Numbered from the stretch's first letter, positions 1-9,749 are shown. The stretch: DNA of 64,000 bases from Roseibacillus persicicus (GCF_014651675.1 NZ_BMXI01000002.1:20414-84413); one strand, 5' to 3'. A program made the numbers and translations. The notes: generated by a model from the sequence alone, not told the origin.

Positions 1-208
1 ATGCAGGAAGTCAGGGTCAGGGGAATTGCCAGAGTGAGATAGAAAGCGCGCATAGGTCCAAGTGGTTCGGCGTCTTAAATATTTTATAAAACTTAACCAT
101 TGTCGAGTCTATTCTTGCCTTTTGAGCCCAGTTCTCGCCTCGAAAGCCCGAAAATACGAGGAATTTCTGGCTATGAAACTTTAAAAAGTTTTGTTCCAAC
201 CACGGAGA

Positions 209-2716
209 TTAGCCGAACAAATCCATCTGGGGATTGTTGGCTTGGGGCATGTTGTCGTGGGTGTCCCGCGTGTTCTTGGGCTTGGGATTGGCCTTCTTCT
301 TCGCATCGGGCTTGTGAGAATTCATTTCCAAATGGCTGAGAATCTCGGTTGCGCGGGAGATGATGGCTTGGGGAAGTCCGGCGAGGCGGGCGACCTGAAT
401 CCCGTAACTTTTGTCGGCGGGGCCGGGTTGAATCTTGCGGAGAAAGATGATGTCTTCGTTCCACTCGCGGACGGCGACATTGTGGTTCTCGATGCCCTCC
501 CGGGTGGCGGCGAGGTCACAGAGCTCGTGGTAATGGGTCGCGAAGAGGGCTCGGCATTGGGTCTTGTCGTGGAGATGTTCTGCGACGGCCCAGGCGATGG
601 AAAGACCGTCGAAGGTGGCGGTGCCGCGGCCAATCTCGTCGAGGATGACCAACGAGTCGGCGGTGGCATTGTTGACGATGAGGGCGGTCTCGTTCATCTC
701 CACCATGAAGGTCGACTGGCCTTGCGAGAGGTCGTCGGAGGCTCCAACCCGGCAAAAGATTTTGTCGACGAGGCCGATGGTGGCCTTTTCCGCCGGGACG
801 TAGGCTCCCATTTGTGCCATCAGGGTGATGAGAGCAACTTGTCGGATGTAGGTCGACTTCCCGGCCATGTTAGGGCCTGTTAAAATGTGCAGGCGGCCGC
901 TCTCGGGGTCCATGCCGGTGTCGTTGGGCACGAACTTTTCCTCCACGAGGGTTTGTTCGAGCACGGGGTGACGGGCATTGGTGAGGTGGAGGGAGCGGTC
1001 GGTGGTGAGCTTGGGTCGACTGTGTTGATACCGTTGGGCTGTCTCGGCAAAGGAGAGAAGCACGTCGAGGGTGGCGAGAGCATCGGCTGTCTTTTGCAAA
1101 GGGGCGAGATGCTCGCAGACCTGCTGGCGCAGGTGGACGAAGAGGTCGTATTCCAGCGCTTTGGCCCGCTCGTCGGAGCCGAGGATTTTCTGCTCCATCT
1201 CCTTCAACGCGGGGGTCACATAGCGCTCGGCGTTGGCCATGGTCTGCTTGCGCTGATAGTCGTCGGGCACCAGTGAGACCTTGGACTTGGTGACTTCCAA
1301 AAAGTAGCCAAAGACGTTGTTGAACTTGATCTTGAGGGTCTCGATACCAGTTCGCTGGCGTTCACTTTCCTGCAGTTCAGCGAGCCAGTTCTTCCCCTCG
1401 CGCGAGGCGGAGCGAAGTTCGTCCAATTCCGCCGAGTAGCCGTCCCGGATGAGGTTTCCGTCTTTGGGTGAAGCGGGTGGTTCGTCGTGAAGGGCCTCGC
1501 CGAACAGTTCGGTCAGGGTGGGGAATTCCTCGATTTGGGAAAGAAGAAGGCTGGAGAGGGTGCCGGTGTTGGGGAGGGCTGCCAAGTCCTCGCGCAGGGC
1601 CGGGATGCGGTCGAGGGAATTGTGGAGGGTCTTGAGATCGCGGGGATTGCCGCTTCCTTGGGAGAGCCGGCCGGTGGTGCGCTCGATGTCGCGAATCTCT
1701 TTGAGGGATTCGCGCAGTTTCGAGAGGAGGTAGGGCTCGGCCAGCAGCTGCTCCACGGTGTCGAGGCGGGCATTCAGGGTCTCGAGGTCCCGCAGGGGGT
1801 GGAGGACCCAGTCGCGGAGCTTGCGGGCGCCCATCGGGGTGGCGGTGCGGTCGAGGGTGGCGAGCAAAGTGTGCTGGGTGCCGGAGCGGGATTGCACCAG
1901 ATCGAGGTTGAGCTGGGAGGCGGTATCGATGAGAACGTGCGCGGAATGGTCATGCACGGTGAGGGTGGACAGGTGATCGCAATTGCGACGCAGCTGATGG
2001 ACGAGGTAGTGGAGGGCGGCTCCACCCGCGCAGATTGCAGAGGTCATCTCCGCGCAGCCAAAGCCACGGAGGGATTTGACCTTGAAGTGGTCCTGCAGAG
2101 TGTGGGTCGCGGTCTCGGCGAGAAAGGCGTAGGCGTCGTAGGGAAAGGCGCCAGGTAGTCCGCCGAGCTGCTGAAGTTGGTCGTCGGCAATGAGTAGCTC
2201 GGACGGTGCGAGGCGGTGAATCTCGTCGCGCAGGAGGTCGAGATCGGTGAATTCCGCAAGGGAGAATTCACCAGTGGAGTGGTCGGCGCAGGCGAGTCCG
2301 TAGCGCAGCTTTTTGCCGGAGCCCAGCAGGCAGGCGGCGGCGAGGTAGTTGTGGCGGGTGTCGTCGAGGAGGGTGAGGTCGTCGATGGTGGAGGCGGAGA
2401 TGATTTGGGCAATTTCCCGCTCCACGATTTGCCCCGGTTTGGGTTCGGAGGTTTGTTCGGCCAAGGCGACGCGCTTGCCGGCCTTGACCAGCTTGGCGAT
2501 GTATCCGGTGGCGGCGTGGTGGGGCACTCCGGCCATGGGGACGTCGTGGCGCTTGGTCAGGGCGACGTTGAGGATGGGTGCCGCGATTTTGGCGTCCTCA
2601 AAGAACATTTCATAGAAGTCCCCCAGCCGATAGAGCAGCAGAATATCGTCCGGAAGGGAGCGACGGATGGCCTGATACTGGGCCATCATGGGAGTAAGCT
2701 TTTTCGTGGCGGACAT
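209..2716 (-). CDS. mutS: DNA mismatch repair ATPase MutS
   Basis: This 835-residue protein recognises mismatched bases and starts methyl-independent or MutL-dependent repair in the cytoplasm. The mismatch-reading Phe-x-Glu motif is F34-Y35-E36 in GDFYEMF. The Walker A loop GPNMAGKST lies at 614-622, and the Walker B/signature stretch LDEIGRGTATFDG begins near 692. The signature has Ala where most MutS have Ser (GTST), a mild oddity. The protein ends in QMDLFG, a good match to a beta-clamp binding motif, so the C-terminus is intact. Length is normal for bacterial MutS. It is the last gene of a minus-strand run, 77 bp after the squalene-cyclase-like gene. Identification is secure. Confidence 0.98.
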   Translation of the reverse strand: MSATKKLTPMMAQYQAIRRSLPDDILLLYRLGDFYEMFFEDAKIAAPILNVALTKRHDVPMAGVPHHAATGYIAKLVKAGKRVALAEQTSEPKPGQIVEREIAQIISASTIDDLTLLDDTRHNYLAAACLLGSGKKLRYGLACADHSTGEFSLAEFTDLDLLRDEIHRLAPSELLIADDQLQQLGGLPGAFPYDAYAFLAETATHTLQDHFKVKSLRGFGCAEMTSAICAGGAALHYLVHQLRRNCDHLSTLTVHDHSAHVLIDTASQLNLDLVQSRSGTQHTLLATLDRTATPMGARKLRDWVLHPLRDLETLNARLDTVEQLLAEPYLLSKLRESLKEIRDIERTTGRLSQGSGNPRDLKTLHNSLDRIPALREDLAALPNTGTLSSLLLSQIEEFPTLTELFGEALHDEPPASPKDGNLIRDGYSAELDELRSASREGKNWLAELQESERQRTGIETLKIKFNNVFGYFLEVTKSKVSLVPDDYQRKQTMANAERYVTPALKEMEQKILGSDERAKALEYDLFVHLRQQVCEHLAPLQKTADALATLDVLLSFAETAQRYQHSRPKLTTDRSLHLTNARHPVLEQTLVEEKFVPNDTGMDPESGRLHILTGPNMAGKSTYIRQVALITLMAQMGAYVPAEKATIGLVDKIFCRVGASDDLSQGQSTFMVEMNETALIVNNATADSLVILDEIGRGTATFDGLSIAWAVAEHLHDKTQCRALFATHYHELCDLAATREGIENHNVAVREWNEDIIFLRKIQPGPADKSYGIQVARLAGLPQAIISRATEILSHLEMNSHKPDAKKKANPKPKNTRDTHDNMPQANNPQMDLFG

Positions 2717-2793
2717 GCTGCGCCGACAGTTTGAACAGAAGGCCGCCCGGGAGCAAAGCCGGAATCAGTCCGATTGGGGCAGCCTTGGGCCGC

Positions 2794-4026
2794 TTACTCG
2801 GGCCGGTAGCGGGAAAGAGCGGTCAAGACGTAACCCGTGCCGTAGGGCTTGTGGTAGTTGTAGAGCGGGTAGTCCCACCATGAACCATCCTTTTCCTGCT
2901 TTTCCAGCAGGAGTTTGGCCAAAGGCTCGCGCAGTTTGGAGCGGTCTTTCTCCGGAAGGATGGAGAATGCTTCGGACGCGTAGTAGTGTCCGTAGAAGTA
3001 GAAATAACCCGAGATCTGAAAATGGGTCTCATGGGGCACGGGGCGCTTTCGGCCAATGGAGAGAAAGCCATCCCGCTTGGTGAGGCGGTCGAGCCAGGCG
3101 ACAACCCGCTCGTCGGTGATGTCTTCGTCGTCAAAGGCACGGAGGGCGACATTGCAGGCTTGGGAGCGTGCCAGGGAACCCGCCGGGCGGTTGATTCCGC
3201 GGCGAGGAGCCATCTGGTGTGGGAGGGAGTAGGCGAAGGAGCCGTCGGGGATCTCCTGCTGGCGAAGGCAGCGCAGTGCCCGTTGGACCACCCGCTCGTT
3301 GAGCTGAATGCCGAAGGTGTCGCGCGCATCGCGCAGGGCGAGGAGAACTGTGGCGGTGGTGAAAGAGGTAGGCGAGCCCGAGGGCTTTTGGGTGTGGGCC
3401 ACGAAGTCGTAGTAGCCCCAACCGCCGTTGAGGTATTCGTAGCGATAGAGCATCTCCACCTGTTGCTCGGCCAAGCGCGCGATGGAGGCCTGTTTGGAGG
3501 CGTTGCCGGCGTGATAGCGATTGAGCTCGGCGAGGGCGCGGATGCCGTAGGCGTGACCCCAGTTGTTGTAAATGGTCAGCTGCTCGGCACGGCGGAGGCG
3601 GGGCAGTTGGTCGAAGAGCCAGGCCTCGCCCTTTTCGATCGCGGCGACGGTCGCGGGTCGGCGGTCACCGGATTTGAGCAAACCTTCCAAGGCCAGAGCA
3701 CTGGCCCCGGTGCGGAAGGCGTGGTGCGCGCCCGGAATGGGCGCATTGATATTGAGTCCCTTGGTGAGGGTGGCGCTTCCCCAGGAGCCGCTGGGGTTTT
3801 GGCTTGCTATGAGAAAGTCGACCCCGCGCTGGATGGCGGTGTCGATCTCCTTGGTAAGGACCGCAGGGTCATTGGCTGCCGCAGCAGGGGCGGCAGCAGC
3901 GGCTTCCGTCTGGGTCTCGACCGCTGGAGTAGCCCCTTCAGGTTTGACTTCCACGACCGGCGCAGCGGTTTGAGCCAAGGCGGAAAGAGGCCAGGAAAGG
4001 ACGAGAGCTAGAGTGGAAGCGCGCAT
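2794..4026 (-). CDS. Exported prenyltransferase/squalene-cyclase-fold repeat protein
   Basis: The 410-residue product begins with a signal peptide (about 1-19, ending ALAQ), followed by an Ala/Pro/Glu-rich linker to about 55. It then has repeated alpha/alpha-barrel QW-like units: QNPSGSWGS (76-84), YLNGGWGYYDF (198-208), QQEIPDGSFAY (256-266) and QEKDGSWWDYP near 377. These are the hallmarks of the terpenoid cyclase/prenyltransferase fold. I see no DxDD catalytic motif of squalene-hopene cyclase, and the protein is exported, so an enzymatic cyclase role is unlikely. Its start lies 3 bp after the stop of the HlyD-like adaptor gene, so the two are almost certainly cotranscribed and probably act together in the periplasm. 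The substrate or partner is unknown. Confidence 0.85.
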   Translation of the reverse strand: MRASTLALVLSWPLSALAQTAAPVVEVKPEGATPAVETQTEAAAAAPAAAANDPAVLTKEIDTAIQRGVDFLIASQNPSGSWGSATLTKGLNINAPIPGAHHAFRTGASALALEGLLKSGDRRPATVAAIEKGEAWLFDQLPRLRRAEQLTIYNNWGHAYGIRALAELNRYHAGNASKQASIARLAEQQVEMLYRYEYLNGGWGYYDFVAHTQKPSGSPTSFTTATVLLALRDARDTFGIQLNERVVQRALRCLRQQEIPDGSFAYSLPHQMAPRRGINRPAGSLARSQACNVALRAFDDEDITDERVVAWLDRLTKRDGFLSIGRKRPVPHETHFQISGYFYFYGHYYASEAFSILPEKDRSKLREPLAKLLLEKQEKDGSWWDYPLYNYHKPYGTGYVLTALSRYRPE

Positions 4027-4029
4027 GAT

Positions 4030-5400
4030 CTAGGGCAGGATAACTTGACCTTCTTCCAGTCCGGAAAGGACTTCCACGACTTTTCCGTCTTTTTTGCCAA
4101 GCTCGATGGTGCGCTCTTCGGGCTCCCCTTCGGAAAGTTTGACCAAGACATAGGAAGTGCCATCCTCGCGTTCCTTCAGGACTTCGCTTGGGATGGTGAT
4201 GGCCTTCTCGGCGCTGTAGAATTCCAGTTCGCTCTTCTCGGTCTGACCCGGGAACTGGAAAGGCTCGGCGGGAGCGGGAGCGAGGGTGACGAGATGCTTG
4301 CCGCTCAAGTTGGGATAGCTGGAGATGGTGACTTGAGGTGCTTTCTCACCTGCTTCGGCGATCGACTTGGTGAGTTCTTCCGCCTTTTCGCTACTAACAA
4401 GAGCTTGCACCGAGAGCGGGGAGTCTTTGGCGACCAAGGTGAGGACGGTGCTTTCGGTGGGGACGCTGCCTCCTTTTTTCAGGAACTCAGCGGTTTTGCC
4501 CTTGTTCCAAACTCCGTCTTTGAACTCGCCATAGACCAGAGTGCCGTCGAATTCGGCGACGATGTCGAAGAGTTTGCGATCGGCTTGAGTTTCCTCCAGA
4601 GCCTTGCGGGCCTTGGCGAGGGCTCGTTCCTGTTTGGCCACTTCCAGCTTCTTCAGTTCGTAGCTGCGATCGAGGTTGAGCTTGGCAGTCGCGTAGGCGA
4701 TGCGCGCGTTTTCTACCTTTTCCTGATAACCGATGAGCTCGCGGGGGAGAGTGACTTCCAGACTGCGGGCGGCATTGCGCTTGCGTTCGGCGAGGTTGAA
4801 CTCGGCGTTGCGCACGCTGGCCTTTTGGCGGACGAGGATGATTTCTTCGGTCTCTTCGGTGATGTCGTCCTCTTCATACATCTTCAGGAGCTGGGTCAGT
4901 TCTTCCTTTTGATACTTCAGGTAGTCTTCGGACTGGGTGACGGAATGCGCGATGTCGTCCTTGCGGGCGGGCAGTCCGGTGGACTCGTAGTAGGCGAGGT
5001 CGGCCTCCGCATTCTCCATCTTGCGCTTCGAGGAGGCGAGGGCGAGAGCGTTCTTTTGCTGCAGCTCGGTCAGTTCGCGATTGGCGACGGCGAGCTTCAG
5101 TTCCTGGCTTTTGACCTCAGCTTCCTGCTCGACCAGATTGTCGTCGATGGGCTGGGTCTTGAGGACGATGAGGGGCTCTCCCGCCTTGATCTCGGTGCCG
5201 TGGGCGGGGACTGATTCGATGGGAAAGGTCTTCCAGCGCTCGGGAGAAAGTAAAACAGTTTGGGTCTTGGTTGGAACCAGAACGCCACTGAGCTCGGTTT
5301 TGATGGAAAACGGAGCGGCTTTGACAGTGTGTGGAGCGGGTTCTTCGGCCGTGGCGACCAGTGAGATTGCGAGTGTGAACGCAGCTAGAAGCTTTTTCAT
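4030..5400 (-). CDS. HlyD/MFP-like periplasmic adaptor with long coiled coil
   Basis: This 456-residue protein has a signal peptide (MKKLLAAFTLAISLVATA). It follows the membrane-fusion-protein plan: a short biotinyl-lipoyl-like segment near 45-70, a very long Glu/Lys/Leu-rich coiled coil at about 75-275, a return beta segment, and a C-terminal membrane-proximal-type domain ending GLEEGQVILP, as in RND and MacA adaptors. No inner-membrane pump or TolC-like channel is encoded nearby, so this is an orphan adaptor. It sits immediately upstream of the exported squalene-cyclase-fold gene. The family assignment is good. The transported substrate, or whether it transports at all, cannot be read from the sequence. 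Confidence 0.85.
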   Translation of the reverse strand: MKKLLAAFTLAISLVATAEEPAPHTVKAAPFSIKTELSGVLVPTKTQTVLLSPERWKTFPIESVPAHGTEIKAGEPLIVLKTQPIDDNLVEQEAEVKSQELKLAVANRELTELQQKNALALASSKRKMENAEADLAYYESTGLPARKDDIAHSVTQSEDYLKYQKEELTQLLKMYEEDDITEETEEIILVRQKASVRNAEFNLAERKRNAARSLEVTLPRELIGYQEKVENARIAYATAKLNLDRSYELKKLEVAKQERALAKARKALEETQADRKLFDIVAEFDGTLVYGEFKDGVWNKGKTAEFLKKGGSVPTESTVLTLVAKDSPLSVQALVSSEKAEELTKSIAEAGEKAPQVTISSYPNLSGKHLVTLAPAPAEPFQFPGQTEKSELEFYSAEKAITIPSEVLKEREDGTSYVLVKLSEGEPEERTIELGKKDGKVVEVLSGLEEGQVILP

Positions 5401-5467
5401 AAAGAGTATTGCGACTCTCTAGCAGAATCGGATGAAAAGGCGAGAGCAAAGCCATTCCGACCCAATA

Positions 5468-5707
5468 TTAATGATGGGGGCCGAGATGGCAGCGCATGCC
5501 AGTCAAGTACTCGTCTGCATAGCTGAGAGGCCGAAAGGCGTAATAGAGGGCCGGCTTCTCGTTGGGAAAAATGACGTATTGGTGTCCGTCGGTATGGGTG
5601 CTGACGAAGAGAAAGCGCAGCATCAAATACGCGCCCAGATAGATGAAAAGAACCCCGCTGGGGAGGGCGAGGATGTGTTTGAAGAGGCGGGTGGGGACGA
5701 AAAGCAT
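5468..5707 (-). CDS. Small membrane protein of unknown function
   Basis: A 79-residue product with a hydrophobic segment at about 12-35 (LALPSGVLFIYLGAYLMLRF) and a His-rich end (GPHH). Its start lies 8 bp beyond the argD stop on the same strand, which suggests cotranscription with argD. An overlapping frame on the plus strand (5432-5740) is low complexity and less plausible. I do not recognise the family, and the call rests on position, codon use and the clear membrane helix. Confidence 0.6.
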   Translation of the reverse strand: MLFVPTRLFKHILALPSGVLFIYLGAYLMLRFLFVSTHTDGHQYVIFPNEKPALYYAFRPLSYADEYLTGMRCHLGPHH

Positions 5708-5714
5708 GGGGGGA

Positions 5715-6971
5715 CTAAAGGCTGTCGAGAGTATCCTTGAGGATGCTCAAGGCCTCGGCAACCTCGGCTTCGGTCACATTGAGGGCGGGCAGGAAGCGGA
5801 TGGTGTCGGGGCCGGCGGGGGGGACCAGGAGCTTGTTCGTGAGCAGCTCGCCGCAGAGATGAGCGGCAATGGTTTTGCCTTCCGGGGCTTTGACGACCTC
5901 GGGATTGAGTGCGATGCCCAGCATGAGGCCTTTGCCGCGTACGGCGGTGATGGCGGAGTGCTTCCAAGAAGCAATGGTCTCCCGAATCTGGGCCTCCCGC
6001 GCCATCGCATTGGCTGGCAGTTCGGCGTCTGCGATCTCGTTGAGCACCGCGAGGGAGGTCTCGGCCGCGAGTGGATTGCCACCATAGGTCGAGCCGTGGG
6101 AGCCCGGCCCAAGGAGGGAGGAAAGGGCGGTTCCGTCGTCGCTTGCGGGGCGGTCATTGACCCAAAAGGCTCCGATCGGGATGCCGCCGCCCATTCCCTT
6201 GGCCCACGAAATGGCATCGGGTTGCAGGTCGGGGGCTCCGAGAGCGCGCCATCCCATCATCTCGCCCAAGCGGCCAAATCCGCATTGGACTTCATCGAGC
6301 ATGAGCAGGAGGTTGTGCTCCTTGCAGAGCTTGGCCAGGCCTTCCAGGAATTCGGGAGTGGCAGTGTTCACCCCTCCTTCGCCCTGAATGGGTTCTAGGA
6401 GAATCGCGCAGGTCTCGGGAGTAATGGCTTCGGAAAGAGCATTGAGTTGATTGAAGGGGACATGACGAAAGCCCGGAAGTAGGGGATCGAAGCCGTCTTT
6501 AATCTTCTGTTGTCCGGTGGCGGCGATGCCACCCAGGGTCCGGCCGTGGAAGGACTTGTTGAAGGTGATGATCTCGTGCCGTGCCTCGGCTGTCTCCGGA
6601 TTGGGACAATGGCGACCGAAGCGCCGCGCCAGTTTGATGAGCCCGTCGTTGGCTTCCGCGCCAGAGTTGGCGAAGAAGGTCTTTCCCGGAATTTCAACCA
6701 GATCGGTGATCAGTTGAGCGAGGTGCGCGGCGGGCTCGGTGAAGTAGAGATTGGAAACGTGGATGAGGGTGCGCGCCTGTTTCTCAATCGCCGCCACCAT
6801 GGAGGGATGGCAATGGCCCAGTGAGCAGACGGCGATACCGGCGCAAAAGTCGAGGTAGCTATTCCCCTGGTTATCCCAGACTCGGGAGCCCTCGCCCTTC
6901 ACCAAAGTCAGAGGAAAGCGGGCATAAGTCGCCAGAATAGGCGCGGTAGTGGGGTCGAAGCTCGTGGACAC
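5715..6971 (-). CDS. argD: Acetylornithine aminotransferase (class III PLP enzyme)
   Basis: ArgD converts N-acetylglutamate 5-semialdehyde to N-acetylornithine in arginine synthesis, and may also act in lysine synthesis. The sequence shows the class III landmarks: GIAVCSLGHCHP near the N-terminus, FFANSGAEAND for phosphate binding, LMLDEVQCGFGR with the pyridine-contacting Asp, ISWAKGMGGGIPIGAF with the Schiff-base Lys, and GSTYGGNPLA. The frame stays open to an ATG at 7043, but the extra 24 residues are not family-like. I therefore prefer the GTG at 6971, giving VSTSFDPTTAP and 418 residues. Other arginine genes are not in the window. It is divergent from the S9 peptidase gene, with about 116 bp between the two starts. 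Confidence 0.93.
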   Translation of the reverse strand: MSTSFDPTTAPILATYARFPLTLVKGEGSRVWDNQGNSYLDFCAGIAVCSLGHCHPSMVAAIEKQARTLIHVSNLYFTEPAAHLAQLITDLVEIPGKTFFANSGAEANDGLIKLARRFGRHCPNPETAEARHEIITFNKSFHGRTLGGIAATGQQKIKDGFDPLLPGFRHVPFNQLNALSEAITPETCAILLEPIQGEGGVNTATPEFLEGLAKLCKEHNLLLMLDEVQCGFGRLGEMMGWRALGAPDLQPDAISWAKGMGGGIPIGAFWVNDRPASDDGTALSSLLGPGSHGSTYGGNPLAAETSLAVLNEIADAELPANAMAREAQIRETIASWKHSAITAVRGKGLMLGIALNPEVVKAPEGKTIAAHLCGELLTNKLLVPPAGPDTIRFLPALNVTEAEVAEALSILKDTLDSL

Positions 6972-7087
6972 GCGAGAGATGAACCCTTTTTGCGGCGCTT
7001 TTTCAAATCGGAAAAGTGAGAGAATCCGATGTCCATTTGCCAATTTGGGACATTGAAATTCTTCAACCCCAGATCAGACTCAAAGCG

Positions 7088-9100
7088 ATGCGCAATCTAG
7101 TTCTTCTTTCCCTTGCCATGTCCTCGTTCGCCTTTGCGGACCATGGGGGCACTTCTTCCTTTGAGAAAAAAAACCAAAACTATCGTCGCTCCATTGGGAC
7201 TGCTTCCCAAGAGAGGCTGCAGGCTCGCTGGTTTCAGGACGGAGAGGAGTGGCTGTGTGTCACTGGTGAAGGGGACGATGCCTTAGCTGTTTCGGCCAAA
7301 GATGGGGAAAGGCGCGAGATGCCGACCGGGGAATTACGGGAATCCCGGAACCTTCGAGGTGGTCGGAATGGGCGGGGCGGCCGTGGCGAGCGACGCAGAC
7401 AACAACCGGGCAAAGCTCCCGCGATCAGTTTTCCCAGCCCCCGTCAGATTGCCGCCCTGGAGTGGCAGGCGGAGGCGAAAGAAGGTTGGATCTGGGGTGA
7501 GCGTGTGGAGTGGACGGCCAGCCGCGAGTATTTTTTCGTAATGGAGATTCGTGACGTGAAGGAGCGCCAGGTTCACTACACCCGCTCGTCACCCAAGGAC
7601 CAATTGCAACCCAAGTATTTCGTAAACAACTACCCCAAGCCCGGGGACGAGTTGCGGACCCAGGTCCCGGTCATTTTTTCCGTGGAAGGGAAGCGCGTCG
7701 ATGTCGATCCCGGTCTCATCAAGGACGCCTACTCCATTAGTCGGGTTGAGTGGCAGGACGACGAGCGCATCTGGTTCGAGTTCATTGAGCGTGGCTTCGA
7801 CAAGTACCGGTTGCTGGAGCTCAACGCGGCAACAGGAGAGACCCGGGTGGTGGCTGCCGAGGAAGATGAAAAGTTCATTCATATTTTTGAAAAGTGCGGA
7901 TGGTGGAAGCTGGGGGAGGGGAAATTGCTTTGGAGGTCGGAGGCTGATGGCTGGAGCCATCTCTACTCAATCAACGAACAATCCGGTGAACGTAAGCAGT
8001 TGACCTCGGGGCAGTGGGTTGTGCGGGGCGTGGAGAGTGTCCGCGGTGGGAAGGTTCTTTTTCGCTTGAGCGGATTCTATCCCGAACAGGACCCCTATTA
8101 TAATCATTACGCCCGGCTTGATGTCGCGAGCGGAGAAATGACGTTGCTGACCCATGGTGATGGCACTCACGAACTGCAGTTCTCGCCCGATGGCAGCTAC
8201 TATGTGGATCGTTATTCGCGGGTGGATATGCCGCCGGTGCATGAGTTGCGGAGGGCGAGTGACGGGTCGCTCATCACCGTGCTGGCAGAGGGTTCAGCCG
8301 AGGAGATGTTGAGCAAAGGTTTTCTTCTGCCGGAGCGCTTCGTCACCACCGATCGCGAGGGGCGCTATCCCATCTACGGAGTGATCTGGAAACCCCGCGA
8401 CTTTGACCCCAGTAAAAAGTATGCGGTGGTCGAGAACATCTACGCCGGGCCACACGGCTCCTTTGTCCCGAAGAAATGGAGCAGCTGGTATGGTCACCGA
8501 AGCGAAATGATGGGAGCGGGTTTTGTGGTGGTGCAAATTGATGGGCGCGGTACCAATTTCCGGGGAAAAGAGTTTCAACAATTTGCCTACAAGAATCTCA
8601 AGGACTCCGGCTTCCCGGACCGGATCAAGTGGATGAGAGAGGCGGCCAAAGAGAGACCTTGGATGGACCTTTCCCGTGTCGGCATCTACGGGGGATCAGC
8701 GGGAGGACAGAGCACCGTGGCCGGTCTCCTATGGCACGGTGATTTCTATTCGGCCGGCGTCGCGGACTGCGGTTGCCATGACAATCGGATGGATAAGATC
8801 TGGTGGAACGAGCAGTGGATGGGCTGGCCGATCGATGAAAGCTATGCTGCCAATTCCAATACCGAACATGTCGAAAGGTTGAAAGGCCACCTGTTTCTAA
8901 CAGTCGGAGAAGTCGACACGAATGTCGATCCCAGCTCCACCATGCAAGTCGTCGACGCGCTGATTCGCGCAGACAAGGACTTCGAGTTTCTTTCCGTCCC
9001 TAACGGAGGGCATGGCATTGGCGAGAGTCCCTATCTGCGGCGCAAGCGGGTCGAGTTTTTCGAGCGCCACTTGGGCGGACCTATTCCGATGCCTCAGTAG
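7088..9100 (+). CDS. Secreted S9 family peptidase (dipeptidyl-peptidase IV-like)
   Basis: This is a prolyl-oligopeptidase family serine peptidase. The start at 7088 gives a clean signal peptide (MRNLVLLSLAMSSFAFA) and 670 residues; the frame is open from 7016, but that extension would bury the signal. A DPP-IV-type beta-propeller region fills the first two thirds, with an Arg/Gly-rich low-complexity patch near residues 92-115. The C-terminal alpha/beta hydrolase domain carries the nucleophile S537 in YGGSAGG, D610 in GEVDTNVD and H642 in NGGHG, so the triad is complete. It likely trims peptides in the periplasm or outside the cell. Its 3' end overlaps the convergent gene by 20 bp. Confidence 0.92.
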   Translation: MRNLVLLSLAMSSFAFADHGGTSSFEKKNQNYRRSIGTASQERLQARWFQDGEEWLCVTGEGDDALAVSAKDGERREMPTGELRESRNLRGGRNGRGGRGERRRQQPGKAPAISFPSPRQIAALEWQAEAKEGWIWGERVEWTASREYFFVMEIRDVKERQVHYTRSSPKDQLQPKYFVNNYPKPGDELRTQVPVIFSVEGKRVDVDPGLIKDAYSISRVEWQDDERIWFEFIERGFDKYRLLELNAATGETRVVAAEEDEKFIHIFEKCGWWKLGEGKLLWRSEADGWSHLYSINEQSGERKQLTSGQWVVRGVESVRGGKVLFRLSGFYPEQDPYYNHYARLDVASGEMTLLTHGDGTHELQFSPDGSYYVDRYSRVDMPPVHELRRASDGSLITVLAEGSAEEMLSKGFLLPERFVTTDREGRYPIYGVIWKPRDFDPSKKYAVVENIYAGPHGSFVPKKWSSWYGHRSEMMGAGFVVVQIDGRGTNFRGKEFQQFAYKNLKDSGFPDRIKWMREAAKERPWMDLSRVGIYGGSAGGQSTVAGLLWHGDFYSAGVADCGCHDNRMDKIWWNEQWMGWPIDESYAANSNTEHVERLKGHLFLTVGEVDTNVDPSSTMQVVDALIRADKDFEFLSVPNGGHGIGESPYLRRKRVEFFERHLGGPIPMPQ

Positions 9101-9638
9101 TGGTCGTTGTGGTCGCGCCGCCCGAGGCATTGCGCGGGCGGATATTGATCACATGCGCATCCCAATTGTCATTGGCCTTGGCTTGCGAAAGGACGTACTT
9201 GAGCGCGACCGAGGCGGGAATGTTGCGGAGGCGGATGTTGACCTTGTTCTTGGCGATGTTTCCCGAAGGGTCGTCGACCACGAAGTTGGGGACGAAGGTG
9301 TCGTCACTGGCCTTCTCAATCATCGCGCCCAAGGCCTCAAGACTCTCCTCCAGGGTCAAATCTTCGAAGGTGACATTGGGGAGGGTGATGGATGCCAGCT
9401 TGGCCTTCCGAACCCGGATGCGGGCCTCGGCGGTGAGGGTCTTCATCGAGAGCAGGCGATACTTGGCATTCCCATGATTCGGATCCAACTTGAGGGTGGC
9501 GGCATAATAGGTTTTGGCCTTCTCGACGTTGCCGGCTTTGAGCTCTTTCTCTGCCGCTTTATAATAGTCGGCAGCAGTGGCTTCGGCGAAAAGGGGGCTC
9601 GTCAGGCCCAGGATGAGGACGGGTATTAGGTATTTCAT
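9081..9638 (-). CDS. Exported protein with TPR segment and STN-like domain
   Basis: The 185-residue product starts with a signal peptide (MKYLIPVLILGLTSPLFA), followed by one or two TPR-like helices (YYKAAEKELKAGNVEKAKTYY). A domain at about 85-165 resembles the secretin/TonB short N-terminal (STN) fold: FEDLTLEESLEALG, then a beta segment NKVNIRLRNIPASVALKYVL. A Thr-rich tail closes it. Such small proteins are common in this phylum, but their role is not established. It may bind an outer-membrane secretin or act in the periplasm. Its end overlaps the convergent S9 peptidase gene, so the two messages share 20 bp of antisense. Confidence 0.72.
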   Translation of the reverse strand: MKYLIPVLILGLTSPLFAEATAADYYKAAEKELKAGNVEKAKTYYAATLKLDPNHGNAKYRLLSMKTLTAEARIRVRKAKLASITLPNVTFEDLTLEESLEALGAMIEKASDDTFVPNFVVDDPSGNIAKNKVNIRLRNIPASVALKYVLSQAKANDNWDAHVINIRPRNASGGATTTTTTEASE

Positions 9639-9749
9639 TTGTTCTTGGTGTTAGCGCTTGGAGTGATCGATCCGTGCAAGATCAACCACCTATCACGCTA
9701 TCTTAGCCAAGAGGATGCGTCAAGGAAGCGGGAGAGGTTTTCCCTGCAA

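Noticed and set aside
17-199. 60-residue minus-strand frame just beyond mutS
   Set aside because: AT-rich, no recognisable features, and composition unlike coding neighbours.
4045-5214. 389-residue plus-strand frame opposite the HlyD-like gene
   Set aside because: Antisense shadow; the minus-strand frame has signal peptide and adaptor features.
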